A DNA stretch of 64,000 bases from Tateyamaria omphalii (GTDB lineage: Bacteria; Pseudomonadota; Alphaproteobacteria; Rhodobacterales; Rhodobacteraceae): the NCBI RefSeq assembly GCF_019802125.1, contig NZ_JAHVHT010000004.1, positions 124,001 to 188,000 on the forward strand. Reading direction: 5' to 3'. The notes beneath the pieces are model-generated. The model saw only the letters and a program-made list of their open reading frames with translations. It was not told the origin of the DNA and made no database searches. Below are positions 9,510 to 18,108 of this stretch, piece after piece (position 1 is the stretch's first letter; each line of letters begins with the position of its first letter). Made by a program: the position numbers and the translations under genes.

Positions 9510-10340
9510 ATGTCGACACGAATTGCGTTCCAGGGGGATTTGGGCGCCTACGGCCATGAGGCCGTTCTCAAGGCGCGGCCCACCGCAACCCCGGTGCCCT
9601 GCCACGCGTTCGAGGACGTCATTGCAGCTGTGCGCGAAGGTGCCGCCGATATGGCGATGCTGCCGGTTGAAAATACGACCTATGGCCGTGTTGCAGACAT
9701 CCACCGGCTATTGCCGCAAAGCGGGTTGCATATCGTTGACGAAGCCTTTGTCCGGGTCCGGATCGCGTTGATGGCAATGCCGGGCCAGACACTGGCCGAC
9801 ATTTCACTGGTGCGTGCCCATCCTGTCCTGATCCCGCAAGCGCGGGCCTATCTGGATGCAAATGAAATTGCAGCGGAAGCCGCGCCCGACAGCGCGGGCG
9901 CTGCGGCGGACATTGCGCAAGCCGGGGAACAGGGTGTTGGCGCACTGGCATCCTCTGTCGCGGCGGACATCTACGGTCTGAACGTGCTTGCAAATGACAT
10001 TGAGGATCAGGGGCACAACACGACCCGCTTCCTTCTGATGGCACCGGAAAAGGACCTGACACGCCGCGGCGAGACGATGATCACGACCTTTGTCTTTGAA
10101 GTGCGCAACATCCCGGCGGCGCTTTACAAAGCCATGGGCGGTTTTGCCACGAACGGGGTCAACATGACGAAGCTGGAAAGCTACATGGTTGGCGGTGCCT
10201 TTACCGCGACACAGTTTTACGCCGATGTCGAAGGGCATCCGGACGATCCCGGAGTGGCGCGCGCACTGGAAGAGTTGGACTATTTCACCAACCGTCTGGA
10301 CATTCTGGGCGTCTACCCGGCAGCAGCAGGGCGCGACTAG
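9510..10340 (+). CDS. pheA: prephenate dehydratase
   Basis: A 276-residue monofunctional prephenate dehydratase. The catalytic domain spans about residues 4-180 (RIAFQGDLGAYGHEA; LPVENTTYGRV) and contains the NTTRFLL motif whose Thr is catalytic. A C-terminal ACT domain (about 195-270) includes the phenylalanine-binding ESYMVGGAF variant of the ESRP motif. It converts prephenate to phenylpyruvate in phenylalanine biosynthesis and is expected to be feedback-inhibited by Phe. AGGA precedes the ATG. It is divergent from the cytochrome gene over a 137-bp gap and convergent, five bases apart, with the SRPBCC gene. Confidence 0.93.
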   Translation: MSTRIAFQGDLGAYGHEAVLKARPTATPVPCHAFEDVIAAVREGAADMAMLPVENTTYGRVADIHRLLPQSGLHIVDEAFVRVRIALMAMPGQTLADISLVRAHPVLIPQARAYLDANEIAAEAAPDSAGAAADIAQAGEQGVGALASSVAADIYGLNVLANDIEDQGHNTTRFLLMAPEKDLTRRGETMITTFVFEVRNIPAALYKAMGGFATNGVNMTKLESYMVGGAFTATQFYADVEGHPDDPGVARALEELDYFTNRLDILGVYPAAAGRD

Positions 10341-10345
10341 ACGAC

Positions 10346-10813
10346 CTACGCACTGCGTTGCAGGCGGTCCTCCAATCCCTTGGCGTAGTCCGCAACCCGC
10401 AGCTTGAAGCGCTTGTTCAGCGATGTCTTGGCCAGCTTCAGGGACTGCACGAACAACCGCGCCGACAACGTGAGCGGCGTCAACTCAAGCCCAAGCGCCA
10501 TTCGGGTTCGGCTACGCGACAGAGCCAAAAGCTCGACCGAAAATGTGCCCGTCACGCCAGCCGACTTCACATCGAACACCATTTCATTGGGCGCATCGTA
10601 GCGTATCATTTTCAAGGTCATTTCTCTCTGCCGTCCGCGCATCCGGAAGGCGACGTCCCATTGCATGCCCACACCCGGTTGCGTCAGAGGGTCAGTGCGC
10701 CGAATATCCGCGCCGCGCCGCATCGCTTGCCGTTCAAACCCATCGAAGTCATTGAGCGCCTCGAAAACCGCTTCAATCGGTGCCGCAACGTCTTCCCTGG
10801 CCGAGAATTTCAT
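10346..10813 (-). CDS. SRPBCC-family (START/polyketide cyclase-like) protein
   Basis: A 155-residue soluble protein. The N-terminus KFSAREDVAAPIEAVFEALNDFDGFERQA is the first strand and helix of the SRPBCC helix-grip fold, and the alternating hydrophobic strands later (VGMQWDVAFRMRGRQREMTLKM region) fit the same fold. These proteins enclose a hydrophobic ligand pocket; the ligand here is unknown. The gene follows nudC by 41 bases on the same strand and may be co-transcribed with it. Its ribosome site is weak (CAGG). Comparable uncharacterised proteins are common in Rhodobacterales. Confidence 0.75.
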   Translation of the reverse strand: MKFSAREDVAAPIEAVFEALNDFDGFERQAMRRGADIRRTDPLTQPGVGMQWDVAFRMRGRQREMTLKMIRYDAPNEMVFDVKSAGVTGTFSVELLALSRSRTRMALGLELTPLTLSARLFVQSLKLAKTSLNKRFKLRVADYAKGLEDRLQRSA

Positions 10814-10854
10814 GCCTGATGCCTGCTATCGTGTGATTTGTGCACAGTCTCACT

Positions 10855-11826
10855 TCAATCGAGTGTGTCCGCAAGCCAGTTCTCAAGCAAAAAGTGCGCA
10901 ATTGCGCCTTTCCGAGCTGGAAGTATCGTTTCGTGTTCACCAGCAAATATTGCCAGCATCTCTTCGCGCGTGACCCAGACGGCGTCTTCGATCTCATTGG
11001 GGTCGATGGTAATGTCACGGGTAAGGGCAGACCCGCGACAACCAAACATCAAGGACGCGGGGAAGGGCCAGGGTTGGCTCGCCAGGTATTCGACCGAACC
11101 GACCTGCACGCCCGCCTCTTCCAGCACTTCGCGGCGCACCGCCGCCTCCAGCGTTTCGCCCGGTTCGACAAAACCGGCCAGCAGTGAGTACATCCCCTCG
11201 GGCCAACCGGGCGAGCGGCCCATCAGCACAGCGTTGCCACAAGTGATAAGCATGATGACAACCGGATCGGTACGGGGGAAGTGATGTGCGCCGCAGGAAA
11301 GACACGTGCGCTGCCAACCTGCTTGCGTCATGGTTGAAGCAGCGCCGCACTTGGCGCAAAAGCCATGCGTGTCATGCCAGCCAAAGACGGCGCGTGCCGT
11401 GGCGGCCAATTCGGCATCTCGCGGCGACAGCCACGTCATGACCCGGCGCAGTTCCGCAAAAACCTCATCCTCGGCACAGGATGGGTGCCGCTGCTCCGTC
11501 GGATCAAGAAACCCACCCAAGACAGACGGATCAAGGTCTGACGGCTCCCAGGCGGATAGATCGACGGCAAAGCGCGGCGCGCCGTCTTCGCGCCCCAGAA
11601 AGATGGCCGTATCCGAATTTGCATCAAGACAGACAGGATGATCCATCGGCAGGCGCATCAGGGTTGCGGGCCGGCTACGATGGATCAATGGCTTGCCGCG
11701 CCAAATCGCGATGGCCCGTGCAGCAGGATCCATCTTGGCGCCTGCAATTGCGTTTTCATCGCTGCGCAGTTCGGCAGCGCGATCGAGGCCAGATCCGCCG
11801 AATGTCACCGTTTCCGCATGTTTCAT
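10855..11826 (-). CDS. nudC: NAD(+) diphosphatase / RNA decapping hydrolase NudC
   Basis: A 323-residue Nudix hydrolase of the NudC type. An N-terminal domain of about 140 residues is followed by a four-Cys zinc ribbon (CAKCG...CLSCG, about 154-177). The Nudix box is GFVEPGETLEAAVRREVLEE with AG next (about 213-236). The NudC signature SQPWPFPAS follows about 17 residues later. It cleaves NAD(H) to NMN(H) and AMP, and in other bacteria removes NAD caps from RNA. The ATG at 11826 has AAGGTG before it; the frame is open to 11940 but that extension lacks family residues. It is divergent from the CpdB-like gene, and its 5' end faces a 134-bp shared gap. Confidence 0.93.
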   Translation of the reverse strand: MKHAETVTFGGSGLDRAAELRSDENAIAGAKMDPAARAIAIWRGKPLIHRSRPATLMRLPMDHPVCLDANSDTAIFLGREDGAPRFAVDLSAWEPSDLDPSVLGGFLDPTEQRHPSCAEDEVFAELRRVMTWLSPRDAELAATARAVFGWHDTHGFCAKCGAASTMTQAGWQRTCLSCGAHHFPRTDPVVIMLITCGNAVLMGRSPGWPEGMYSLLAGFVEPGETLEAAVRREVLEEAGVQVGSVEYLASQPWPFPASLMFGCRGSALTRDITIDPNEIEDAVWVTREEMLAIFAGEHETILPARKGAIAHFLLENWLADTLD

Positions 11827-11960
11827 GGCCGCACCTTTTACCGATCTTCGCGGCGCTGTCCTTGGCACGGGTCGTTCGACGACGCAATGTGCAGGCGTAT
11901 GGCGCAAAGGTTTGCCATTTTTTCCTTGCACCACGCACAACCGTAAGGTGCAGTGCAGGC

Positions 11961-13775
11961 ATGACGGTTACGAGTGCCCAGTTTCGTATTGCAGCGACGT
12001 CCGATGTTCACATGCACCTCACGGGGTGGGACGCATTGCGCGATACATCCGTGGATGGGCGCGGCATGGACCGTTTGGCATCCGTCATCAAGGAGGAGCG
12101 CGCGGGCGCACCGGGCGGTTGGGCGCTGTTTGACAATGGCGACGCACTTCAAGGCACGCCCTTGGGCGACCACTGTGTCGATGAGGTCGACAGGCACCCA
12201 TGGCCCACTGTCTTGAACACATTGGGCTATGATGCCGTGGGCCTGGGCAATCATGATTTCGACTTTGGCCTGCCCTTCTTGGAAGCGGTCATGCAACAGG
12301 TGGACTGCCCGGTCCTGTGTGCCAATGCGACCTCGACCGCGATGACGTGCACGCAAGCACACACGCTGTTGGACCAAAGGCTGACATGCTCGGATGGACA
12401 GGTGCGGCAGCTGCGGCTGGGCGTGACATCGGTCTTGCCTCCGCAAACTGGAGTGTGGAATCGTCGCTGTCTGGACGGCTCCGTACGTTTCGAAGGCGGC
12501 GTGCAGGCCGCAAGAGCCGCGGTCTGCGCATTGCGGGCTTTGGGCGCGGACCTTGTGATCGCGCTGTGCCATAGCGGATTGACCGACGGGATCGATGCAA
12601 CCGGCGAAAACTTTGCCACCGCGATTGCCTCGGACGTGCCGGGCGTGGATGCAATGATCCTGGGACATACACATTTGCGCTTTCCTGGCCCGGATCATGC
12701 CGGTTTCGCAGGTGTGGACGCCCATAGCGGAACGCTTCACGGTGTTCCCGCCGTCATGCCCGCACATGCGGGGAGCGAACTGGGTCTGGTCGACCTTGCA
12801 CTGACATATGATGATGGCTGGCATGTGACGTCTCATCAGGTGCGCAGGCGCGGGGTTTGCAAAGGCACCGTGTCTGACGCGGCCATCACCGAGATCACCC
12901 GACCATTCATTGCCGCATCCCAGTCGCGCTTGAATACTCCGTTGGCGGACTTGTCCACACATTGGCATAGCTGGTTCTCCATGCTGCGCCCCTCCGCCAC
13001 CGAGGCGCTGGTCGCGCGCGCCGTATCGACCACGATTGCCAATGCCGTTGCTGGTACCGATCTTGCGAACCTTCCGCTCTTGTCTGGTGTCGCTCCTGCC
13101 GCTTTGGGCGGTCGGGCTGGCGCGGGCAACTACGTCGATATTCAGCCGGGGGCCTTCCGCGAACGACACATTGCAATGCTAAGCCCCTATCCGAACACGA
13201 TCTGGGCCGCAGTTCTGACCGGGGCCGAGATCTGGGACTGGATTGATCGGAGCCTCGTCTATTTTGCCGAGGACAGCGGCCCTGGTTCAGCACTCATCAA
13301 CCCCGATGCGCCCGCTTTCAACTTCGATACGATCTATGGCGTGGAAGCCGAGATCGATCTGTGTTCTCCAGCGGCTTTTGACGTAAACGGGCACCGTGTC
13401 CGCCGGAATGCGACACGTGTTCATCGTCTGCGCCGACGCGGCCGTGACGTGGACCCGCATGAACGGTTCGTACTGGCGATGACCAGTTACCGGGCTGCAG
13501 GTGGTGGAAATTTCCCCGGCATCGGGCCGCACACCCGCACCGTCCGCACCGATATCGAACTGCGCGCCGCATTGCGTGCCGAAGTGATGCGGGACGATGC
13601 GCTGAACGCAGTTCAAGGCGCGCTGCCCTGGCACTTTGTCGGAACGAAACAGACGCGACGTGTGATACAGACAGCCCCGAGTGCTGCTGACCATTTGTCG
13701 GACATCGCGGCGTTTGAACCACGTGTTCTGGGGTTGGACGACGACGGCTTCTTGCGCTTGGAGGTTACCGCATAG
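11961..13775 (+). CDS. CpdB-like 5'-nucleotidase / 2',3'-cyclic nucleotide phosphodiesterase
   Basis: A 604-residue metallophosphoesterase of the 5'-nucleotidase family. The N-terminal metal-binding domain has the expected blocks: SDVHMH (about residue 14), FDNGDALQG, GNHDFDFG, LCHSG and GHTHLRFPG. The C-terminal substrate domain (about 330-600) includes AGNYVDIQPG, and SYRAAGGGNFPG near the end, typical of CpdB, where the aromatic residues stack on the base. Family members hydrolyse nucleotides or cyclic nucleotides, usually in the periplasm. No signal peptide is visible at this start or in the longer upstream frame, which is odd for the family. The start at 11961 was chosen because the conserved domain begins immediately after it. 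Confidence 0.85.
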   Translation: MTVTSAQFRIAATSDVHMHLTGWDALRDTSVDGRGMDRLASVIKEERAGAPGGWALFDNGDALQGTPLGDHCVDEVDRHPWPTVLNTLGYDAVGLGNHDFDFGLPFLEAVMQQVDCPVLCANATSTAMTCTQAHTLLDQRLTCSDGQVRQLRLGVTSVLPPQTGVWNRRCLDGSVRFEGGVQAARAAVCALRALGADLVIALCHSGLTDGIDATGENFATAIASDVPGVDAMILGHTHLRFPGPDHAGFAGVDAHSGTLHGVPAVMPAHAGSELGLVDLALTYDDGWHVTSHQVRRRGVCKGTVSDAAITEITRPFIAASQSRLNTPLADLSTHWHSWFSMLRPSATEALVARAVSTTIANAVAGTDLANLPLLSGVAPAALGGRAGAGNYVDIQPGAFRERHIAMLSPYPNTIWAAVLTGAEIWDWIDRSLVYFAEDSGPGSALINPDAPAFNFDTIYGVEAEIDLCSPAAFDVNGHRVRRNATRVHRLRRRGRDVDPHERFVLAMTSYRAAGGGNFPGIGPHTRTVRTDIELRAALRAEVMRDDALNAVQGALPWHFVGTKQTRRVIQTAPSAADHLSDIAAFEPRVLGLDDDGFLRLEVTA

Positions 13776-13790
13776 AGGCCATTGCCCCCC

Positions 13791-13819
13791 TTGCACCGGT
13801 GGGGTGGGCTCTTTATATC
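13791..13819 (+). promoter_or_regulatory. candidate sigma-70 promoter of the SRP RNA
   Basis: TTGCAC (13791-13796) and TATATC (13814-13819) are separated by 17 bases and lie 5-6 bases before the predicted RNA 5' end. Confidence 0.6.
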
Positions 13820-13824
13820 GCTTC

Positions 13825-13921
13825 GTGAGAGGTTGGCGCGGGCAGGCGCCTCGCCAACCCGGTCAGATCCGGAAGGAAGCAGCCGTAACGAGCCCCGCTT
13901 GGGTCGTTGTCAATCTCTCAC
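13825..13921 (+). ncRNA. ffs: signal recognition particle 4.5S-type RNA
   Basis: This is the small bacterial SRP RNA. The Ffh-binding helix contains the universal GGTCAGATCCGG, GGAAGGAAGCAGCC core (13861-13885). GTGAGAG (13825-13831) pairs with CTCTCAC (13915-13921) to close a hairpin of about 97 nt, the usual length in Alphaproteobacteria. With Ffh it targets nascent membrane proteins to FtsY and SecYEG. The position upstream of dnaX-ybaB-recR is typical for this class, although two regulator and hydrolase genes intervene here. The ends are inferred from pairing. Confidence 0.93.
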
Positions 13922-13927
13922 CTCGAA

Positions 13928-13945
13928 CCAAAACGCCTGTTTTGG
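13928..13945. terminator. perfect hairpin after the SRP RNA (possible terminator)
   Basis: CCAAAAC (13928-13934) and GTTTTGG (13939-13945) form a 7-bp stem with a 4-base loop, six bases past the SRP RNA end. There is no T-tract, so termination is plausible but not shown. The same hairpin also lies downstream of the minus-strand hydrolase. Confidence 0.4.
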
Positions 13946-13987
13946 TAGCACCCGGCAGCGCATCGCGTATGGGCGAGTGGGTAACGA

Positions 13988-14851
13988 TCACCCCTCCAGC
14001 AGCACCGGCCACAACGCTCTGTTCCGCCGCGAAAATGCGCCGACATGGCCGACCTTGCCCAGCCCGTGCGCCTTGGGATCAATCACGATGGGGTCCGCAC
14101 CATAGACACGCGCCAATCGCGCGGTTTGCGCAGGCGGGATCAAGTCATCATCGGTAAATGCGTGGAGCTTTACAGTTGCGTCGCTGCTCCAGGCTGGGGC
14201 GGGCAACCGCGGACCAAAATCAGCGTCATAGAAGGATCGGGACGTACACCATTTGCGCCATTGCCAGAAGACGCCAGCGGGCAAGTCCTCACCCATCCGC
14301 AACGCCTTGCCGGGCAGATAACCGCACAGAAGCGTGGCAAGTGGCCCAAGGGTGAACCAGAAATTCAATGCCACGGCGCGATAGGGCCACGGGTGGTCAT
14401 GATGGTGCACCATGCCGGACGACACCCCGATGACACGCACCACATCTTCCAACTCCGGCTGGTTCGGCAGCAACATCGTGCCCAGTGAATGACCGATAAT
14501 CCACAGGGGCGTGTCGGGAACCTCGCGCCGGATCGCGCGACGGGCGGCGACCTGATCCCGGATACCCCAATCCGACATGTCAGCCTGCACCTTGCGCAAG
14601 GGTCCGGCGAATGAACGCCCCATACCGCGATAGTCATAGGTCAGCACGGCCATGCCGCGTTCGGCTGCCAGCCATCGGGCAAAGTGGGCATAGAAGGTCT
14701 GCGGCACGCCGGTTGCGCTGTTCAGCACGACGGCCGCGAAAGGACGCTGGTCCGGTCGGTACAGACGACCCACCAGTTCTGCGCCATCCTCGGTTTTGAA
14801 TGCCAGCGACCGTTCCGTCACGCTGCGTTGCATCGGGCTTGCATCAAGCAT
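13988..14851 (-). CDS. alpha/beta hydrolase (COG4757-like)
   Basis: A 287-residue alpha/beta hydrolase. Landmarks are the oxyanion-side strand VVLNSATGVPQTFYAHFARWL, YDYRGMGRS, the nucleophile elbow IGHSLGT (Ser at about residue 135), and a late His in KVGHVGAF. The general call is a serine hydrolase, esterase-like; the substrate is unknown. I prefer the ATG at 14851 because GGAGGA lies 7 bases upstream, although in-frame ATGs exist at 14866 and 14896. It is divergent from a TetR regulator, with a double palindrome in the shared promoter, so the regulator most likely represses this gene. Confidence 0.8.
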   Translation of the reverse strand: MLDASPMQRSVTERSLAFKTEDGAELVGRLYRPDQRPFAAVVLNSATGVPQTFYAHFARWLAAERGMAVLTYDYRGMGRSFAGPLRKVQADMSDWGIRDQVAARRAIRREVPDTPLWIIGHSLGTMLLPNQPELEDVVRVIGVSSGMVHHHDHPWPYRAVALNFWFTLGPLATLLCGYLPGKALRMGEDLPAGVFWQWRKWCTSRSFYDADFGPRLPAPAWSSDATVKLHAFTDDDLIPPAQTARLARVYGADPIVIDPKAHGLGKVGHVGAFSRRNRALWPVLLEG

Positions 14852-14872
14852 TCGAATGTCCTCCATCGAGAC

Positions 14873-14914
14873 TAGACCACTTGGTCCAATCTGCACGCTG
14901 GACCAATCGGTCTA
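14873..14914. promoter_or_regulatory. tandem palindromic operators for the TetR regulator
   Basis: TAGACCACTTGGTCCA (14873-14888) and TGGACCAATCGGTCTA (14899-14914) are each imperfect palindromes around GACC/GGTC. They are also inverted repeats of each other (14 of 16 positions), 26 bp centre to centre. They lie between the hydrolase and TetR starts. This is the expected form of a TetR-family operator for two dimers. Confidence 0.75.
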
Positions 14915-14933
14915 TTCCTGTCAAGTTCAAAGA

Positions 14934-15482
14934 ATGAACGACCGCGCCCTGCCCACCAAGGATCGGCTGATCCTGTCCGCTGCCACCCTGTTCCGAACGC
15001 GAGGCTATCACGGCGTGGGACTTGCCGACTTGCTGGCGGATGCAAAGGCGCCAAAGGGGTCCCTTTATCACCACTTTCCCAACGGGAAATCGGACCTCGC
15101 CATGGCTGCGGCCACAAGCGCATCGGACGAGATGCTGCGTCTGATCGCCGCCAGTTTCGATGGGGCGGACACGTTCAAGGACGGCGCAACCACGCTTTGC
15201 TACAAGCTGGCCAAGCTCTTTGACATCACGGGTTGGGACACCTGCCCCATTGCGGCCACCCTGTTCGAAGGTCCGGACAACGAAGAGTTTCGCGCCCACG
15301 CCAGTCACATCTATGAAGGCTGGATTGCTGAGGTGCACGATCACGCGGCGCGGTCGGGTCTGTCGGACGAGGACGCACGGGCCAAGTCGGAACACCTGTT
15401 CATGTTGATCCAGGGCGGCTGGACGCTCGCCCGGGCGCGGCGGAACTCCGACGTAATCCGGCAGATGACCGACCGGCTTTGA
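14934..15482 (+). CDS. TetR/AcrR-family repressor (LmrA/YxaF-like)
   Basis: A 182-residue TetR regulator. The N-terminal HTH (about residues 9-55) includes RLILSAATLFRTRGYHGVGL and APKGSLYHHFPNGKSDL. The C-terminal domain carries CPIAATLFEGP, seen in the LmrA/YxaF subgroup that senses small aromatic or drug-like ligands. The ATG at 14934 places the HTH correctly; the ribosome site is weak, and a longer frame would run through the operators. It is divergent from the hydrolase and probably represses both genes from 14873-14914. The DUF202 gene follows 44 bases later on the same strand. Confidence 0.85.
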   Translation: MNDRALPTKDRLILSAATLFRTRGYHGVGLADLLADAKAPKGSLYHHFPNGKSDLAMAAATSASDEMLRLIAASFDGADTFKDGATTLCYKLAKLFDITGWDTCPIAATLFEGPDNEEFRAHASHIYEGWIAEVHDHAARSGLSDEDARAKSEHLFMLIQGGWTLARARRNSDVIRQMTDRL

Positions 15483-15526
15483 TCCCGCAACTTGCCCTCT
15501 GACCGGATCGCCACACCATTGCGGAC

Positions 15527-15889
15527 ATGAGTGACAAGAACGCATTGGCCGAGGATCGCACCGACTGGGCCCAAGACCGCACAAGCCTGGCCAATGAACG
15601 CACATTTGCGGGGTGGATGCGCACAGGTATGGCCTCGGTCGCGGTCGCCATTGGACTCAAGGCCGTTTTTGGCGCCACTGACCCCACATGGTTTGCCAAG
15701 GCGGTCGCGTCGATCTTTCTGGCGGCGGCTTTGTTCATGTTCTGGGCCGCACGGCAACAGGCCTGCGCGTCGAACGCACGGCTGGAGGAGAAAACCACCA
15801 AAACCCAAGGACGCACCAACTTCACGATCATTGCAGTTGCAATGACGCTCGGCACCCTGGCCACCGGGGTCATCCTGTGGCTGATCTGA
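15527..15889 (+). CDS. YidH-like DUF202 membrane protein
   Basis: A 120-residue protein with the DUF202 signature: a polar N-terminus with repeated (E/Q)DRT (LAEDRTDWAQDRTSLANERTF) ending in the AGWMRTG motif, then three membrane helices (about residues 33-52, 58-77 and 95-118). In E. coli YidH and YidG are small inner-membrane proteins of unknown function. It lies between the TetR gene and dnaX on the same strand, with no distinct promoter that I can identify. Confidence 0.82.
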   Translation: MSDKNALAEDRTDWAQDRTSLANERTFAGWMRTGMASVAVAIGLKAVFGATDPTWFAKAVASIFLAAALFMFWAARQQACASNARLEEKTTKTQGRTNFTIIAVAMTLGTLATGVILWLI

Positions 15890-15959
15890 TGGCAGCGGTG
15901 GACGCCGCGCGCCCTGCCCCGTAGTGTCGCCAAGTCACTCCGAATCCGCGTTGAGGCCC

Positions 15960-17711
15960 ATGTCAGACGAGACCCAGAACTACCAGGTGTTGGCCCGCAA
16001 ATACCGGCCCGAAACCTTTGCCGACCTCGTCGGTCAGGACGCGATGGTGCGCACGCTGAAAAACGCGTTCGAGGCCGACCGGATCGCGCAAGCCTTTGTG
16101 ATGACGGGCATTCGAGGGACGGGCAAGACGACGACCGCCCGCATCATCGCCAAGGGGATGAACTGCATCGGGCCTGACGGAAACGGCGGCCCCACGACAG
16201 ATCCATGTGGCCAGTGCGAGCATTGCACAGCCATCATGGAAGGGCGGCATGTCGACGTTTTGGAGATGGACGCGGCCTCGAACACCTCGGTCAACGATAT
16301 CCGCGAGATCATCGACAGCGTGCACTATCGCGCGGCCTCGGCCCGCTACAAGATCTACATCATCGACGAAGTGCACATGCTGTCGAACAGCGCCTTCAAC
16401 GCGCTGCTTAAGACGCTGGAAGAGCCACCCAGCCACGTGAAGTTCATCTTTGCCACGACTGAAATCCGCAAAGTGCCGGTGACGGTTTTGTCCCGCTGCC
16501 AACGCTTCGATTTGCGCCGGATCGAGCCGGAGGTGATGATTGCCCTTCTGCGTAAGATCGCCACCGGCGAAGGGGCAGAGATTGCAGATGATGCGCTGGC
16601 CCTGATCACCCGCGCCGCCGAAGGATCGGCTCGCGATGCCACGTCGCTTCTGGATCAGGCGATTTCCCATGGCGCTGGCGAAACGACAGCGGATCAGGTA
16701 CGTGCGATGCTGGGTCTGGCGGACCGTGGCCGCGTGCTCGACCTGTTCGACATGATCCTGAAAGGCGATGCCGCCGGTGCGCTGACCGAACTTGGCGCGC
16801 AATACGCAGACGGGGCAGACCCGATGGCAGTACTGCGCGATCTGGCCGAGATCACGCACTGGACATCCGTGGTCAAGATCACGCCAGAAGCCGCAGATGA
16901 TCCCACCATCTCACCCGACGAGCGCAGCCGTGGTCTGCAGATGGCCGAAGCGCTGCCGATGCGGGTGCTGACGCGGCTGTGGCAGATGCTGCTGAAGGCG
17001 CTGGACGAAGTTGCAGGCGCACCGAACGCCATGATGGCCGCCGAGATGGCCGTGATCCGGCTGACCCATGTCGCCGATCTGCCCAGCCCGGAAGACCTTG
17101 TAAAGAAACTGCAAAACGCGACCCCTCCCCCCGCGGCTCCTGCTTCTTCCCCTTCTGCATCCGGGGGCAGCAGCACTGGCGCGCAGGCCGTGCATCATGC
17201 GCAGGCACGCATGGTATCGAACCCGAATGCGGCTGGGCAAACCACGGCTTTGGCGCATGATCCGGAGGTGGCCCTCGCCCGCTACCCGACCTTTGACCAC
17301 GTGATCGAGCTGATCCGCTCGAACCGGGATGTGAAACTGCTGGTCGAGGTCGAAACGACGCTACGCCTTGCCGCCTACCAACCCGGTCGGATCGAGTTTG
17401 AGCCAACCGAACAGGCCCCGCGGGACCTGGCGCAACGGCTGGGCGCGCGCCTGCAGGTCTGGACGGGCAACCGCTGGGGCGTGTCCGTCGTCAGTGAAGG
17501 CGGCGGCAAGACCATCGCGGAAGTGCGCGACGCTGCCGACCTGGAACTGAAGGAAAAGGCCGAAGCGCATCCGTTGGTGCAAGCCGTGATGGAACAGTTC
17601 CCCAAGGCGAAAATCACCGCGATCCGCACACCGGAAGAAATCGCACAGGAAGCGCATATCGAAGCGCTGCCCGAAGTGGATGACGAGTGGGATCCCTTTG
17701 AAGAAGACTGA
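15960..17711 (+). CDS. dnaX: DNA polymerase III subunit gamma/tau
   Basis: A 583-residue clamp-loader subunit. The AAA+ domain begins YQVLARKYRPETFADLVGQD. Walker A is GIRGTGKT (about 50-57), a zinc module includes CGQCEHC (about 80-86), Walker B is IIDEVHML, and sensor 1 is FATTEIRKVPVTVLSRCQRFDLRRI-like. A Pro/Ala/Ser-rich linker (about 395-420) leads to the tau-like C-terminal domain. It loads the sliding clamp and ties the polymerase cores to the helicase. I chose the ATG at 15960, with TTGAGG upstream, over a GTG at 15924. No A-rich slippery heptamer for a short gamma form is evident. It heads dnaX-ridA-membrane protein-ybaB. Confidence 0.96.
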   Translation: MSDETQNYQVLARKYRPETFADLVGQDAMVRTLKNAFEADRIAQAFVMTGIRGTGKTTTARIIAKGMNCIGPDGNGGPTTDPCGQCEHCTAIMEGRHVDVLEMDAASNTSVNDIREIIDSVHYRAASARYKIYIIDEVHMLSNSAFNALLKTLEEPPSHVKFIFATTEIRKVPVTVLSRCQRFDLRRIEPEVMIALLRKIATGEGAEIADDALALITRAAEGSARDATSLLDQAISHGAGETTADQVRAMLGLADRGRVLDLFDMILKGDAAGALTELGAQYADGADPMAVLRDLAEITHWTSVVKITPEAADDPTISPDERSRGLQMAEALPMRVLTRLWQMLLKALDEVAGAPNAMMAAEMAVIRLTHVADLPSPEDLVKKLQNATPPPAAPASSPSASGGSSTGAQAVHHAQARMVSNPNAAGQTTALAHDPEVALARYPTFDHVIELIRSNRDVKLLVEVETTLRLAAYQPGRIEFEPTEQAPRDLAQRLGARLQVWTGNRWGVSVVSEGGGKTIAEVRDAADLELKEKAEAHPLVQAVMEQFPKAKITAIRTPEEIAQEAHIEALPEVDDEWDPFEED

Positions 17712-18108
17712 TCCCCGCGCCATTGTACCGGAGGGCATGCAGGACCTCGTGCGCGACTGGCGCATGTCCCCCGCCCTTGTCTCCGGCGATCACGTGTTTC
17801 TGACGGGCTTCAATGGGTGCCCGGTTGACGGTCCGCCTCCCGCCGATCCGGTGGCGCAGATGCGCGTGGCCTTTGATATTGTGACAGAGGTTTTGGCCGC
17901 AGGTGGCATGGATTGGAACTATGTTGTGGACATGACGAGTTTCCATGTTGGACTGCGAGATCACCTTGAAGCGTTCAAGGCGGTCCGCGCGTCTTATGTG
18001 CAGCAACCCTTCCCCGCTTGGACAGCGATCGATGTTGCAGGCTTTGCGACCGATGGCGTCATTGTCGAGTTGAAGATCGTGGCTCGGCTGACTGGAGCGA
18101 CTGCATGA
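17680..18108 (+). CDS. RidA-family protein
   Basis: A 142-residue protein of the RidA/YjgF/Rid superfamily. Blocks are RAIVPEGM, SPALVSGDHVFLTGFNG (strand 1 region), QMRVAFDIVTEVLAAGGMDWNYVVDMT-like helix and AWTAIDVAGFATDGVIVELKIVA. The canonical RidA arginine that binds the imine carboxylate is not obvious in the last block (VAGFATDG rather than VxxLP), so it may belong to a Rid1-7 subgroup without standard deaminase activity. It starts 32 bases inside dnaX, which is supported because the PEGM block requires the upstream residues. It overlaps the following gene by ATGA. Confidence 0.8.
   Translation: MTSGIPLKKTDPRAIVPEGMQDLVRDWRMSPALVSGDHVFLTGFNGCPVDGPPPADPVAQMRVAFDIVTEVLAAGGMDWNYVVDMTSFHVGLRDHLEAFKAVRASYVQQPFPAWTAIDVAGFATDGVIVELKIVARLTGATA

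Noticed and set aside
11838-13169. A 443-codon minus-strand frame across the nucleotidase gene
   Set aside because: Cys/His/Arg-rich shadow of a real coding frame that carries all family motifs on the other strand.
16350-17300. Programmed frameshift site in dnaX for a short gamma subunit
   Set aside because: No A-rich slippery heptamer followed by a stem-loop was found. A full-length product is the simplest reading.
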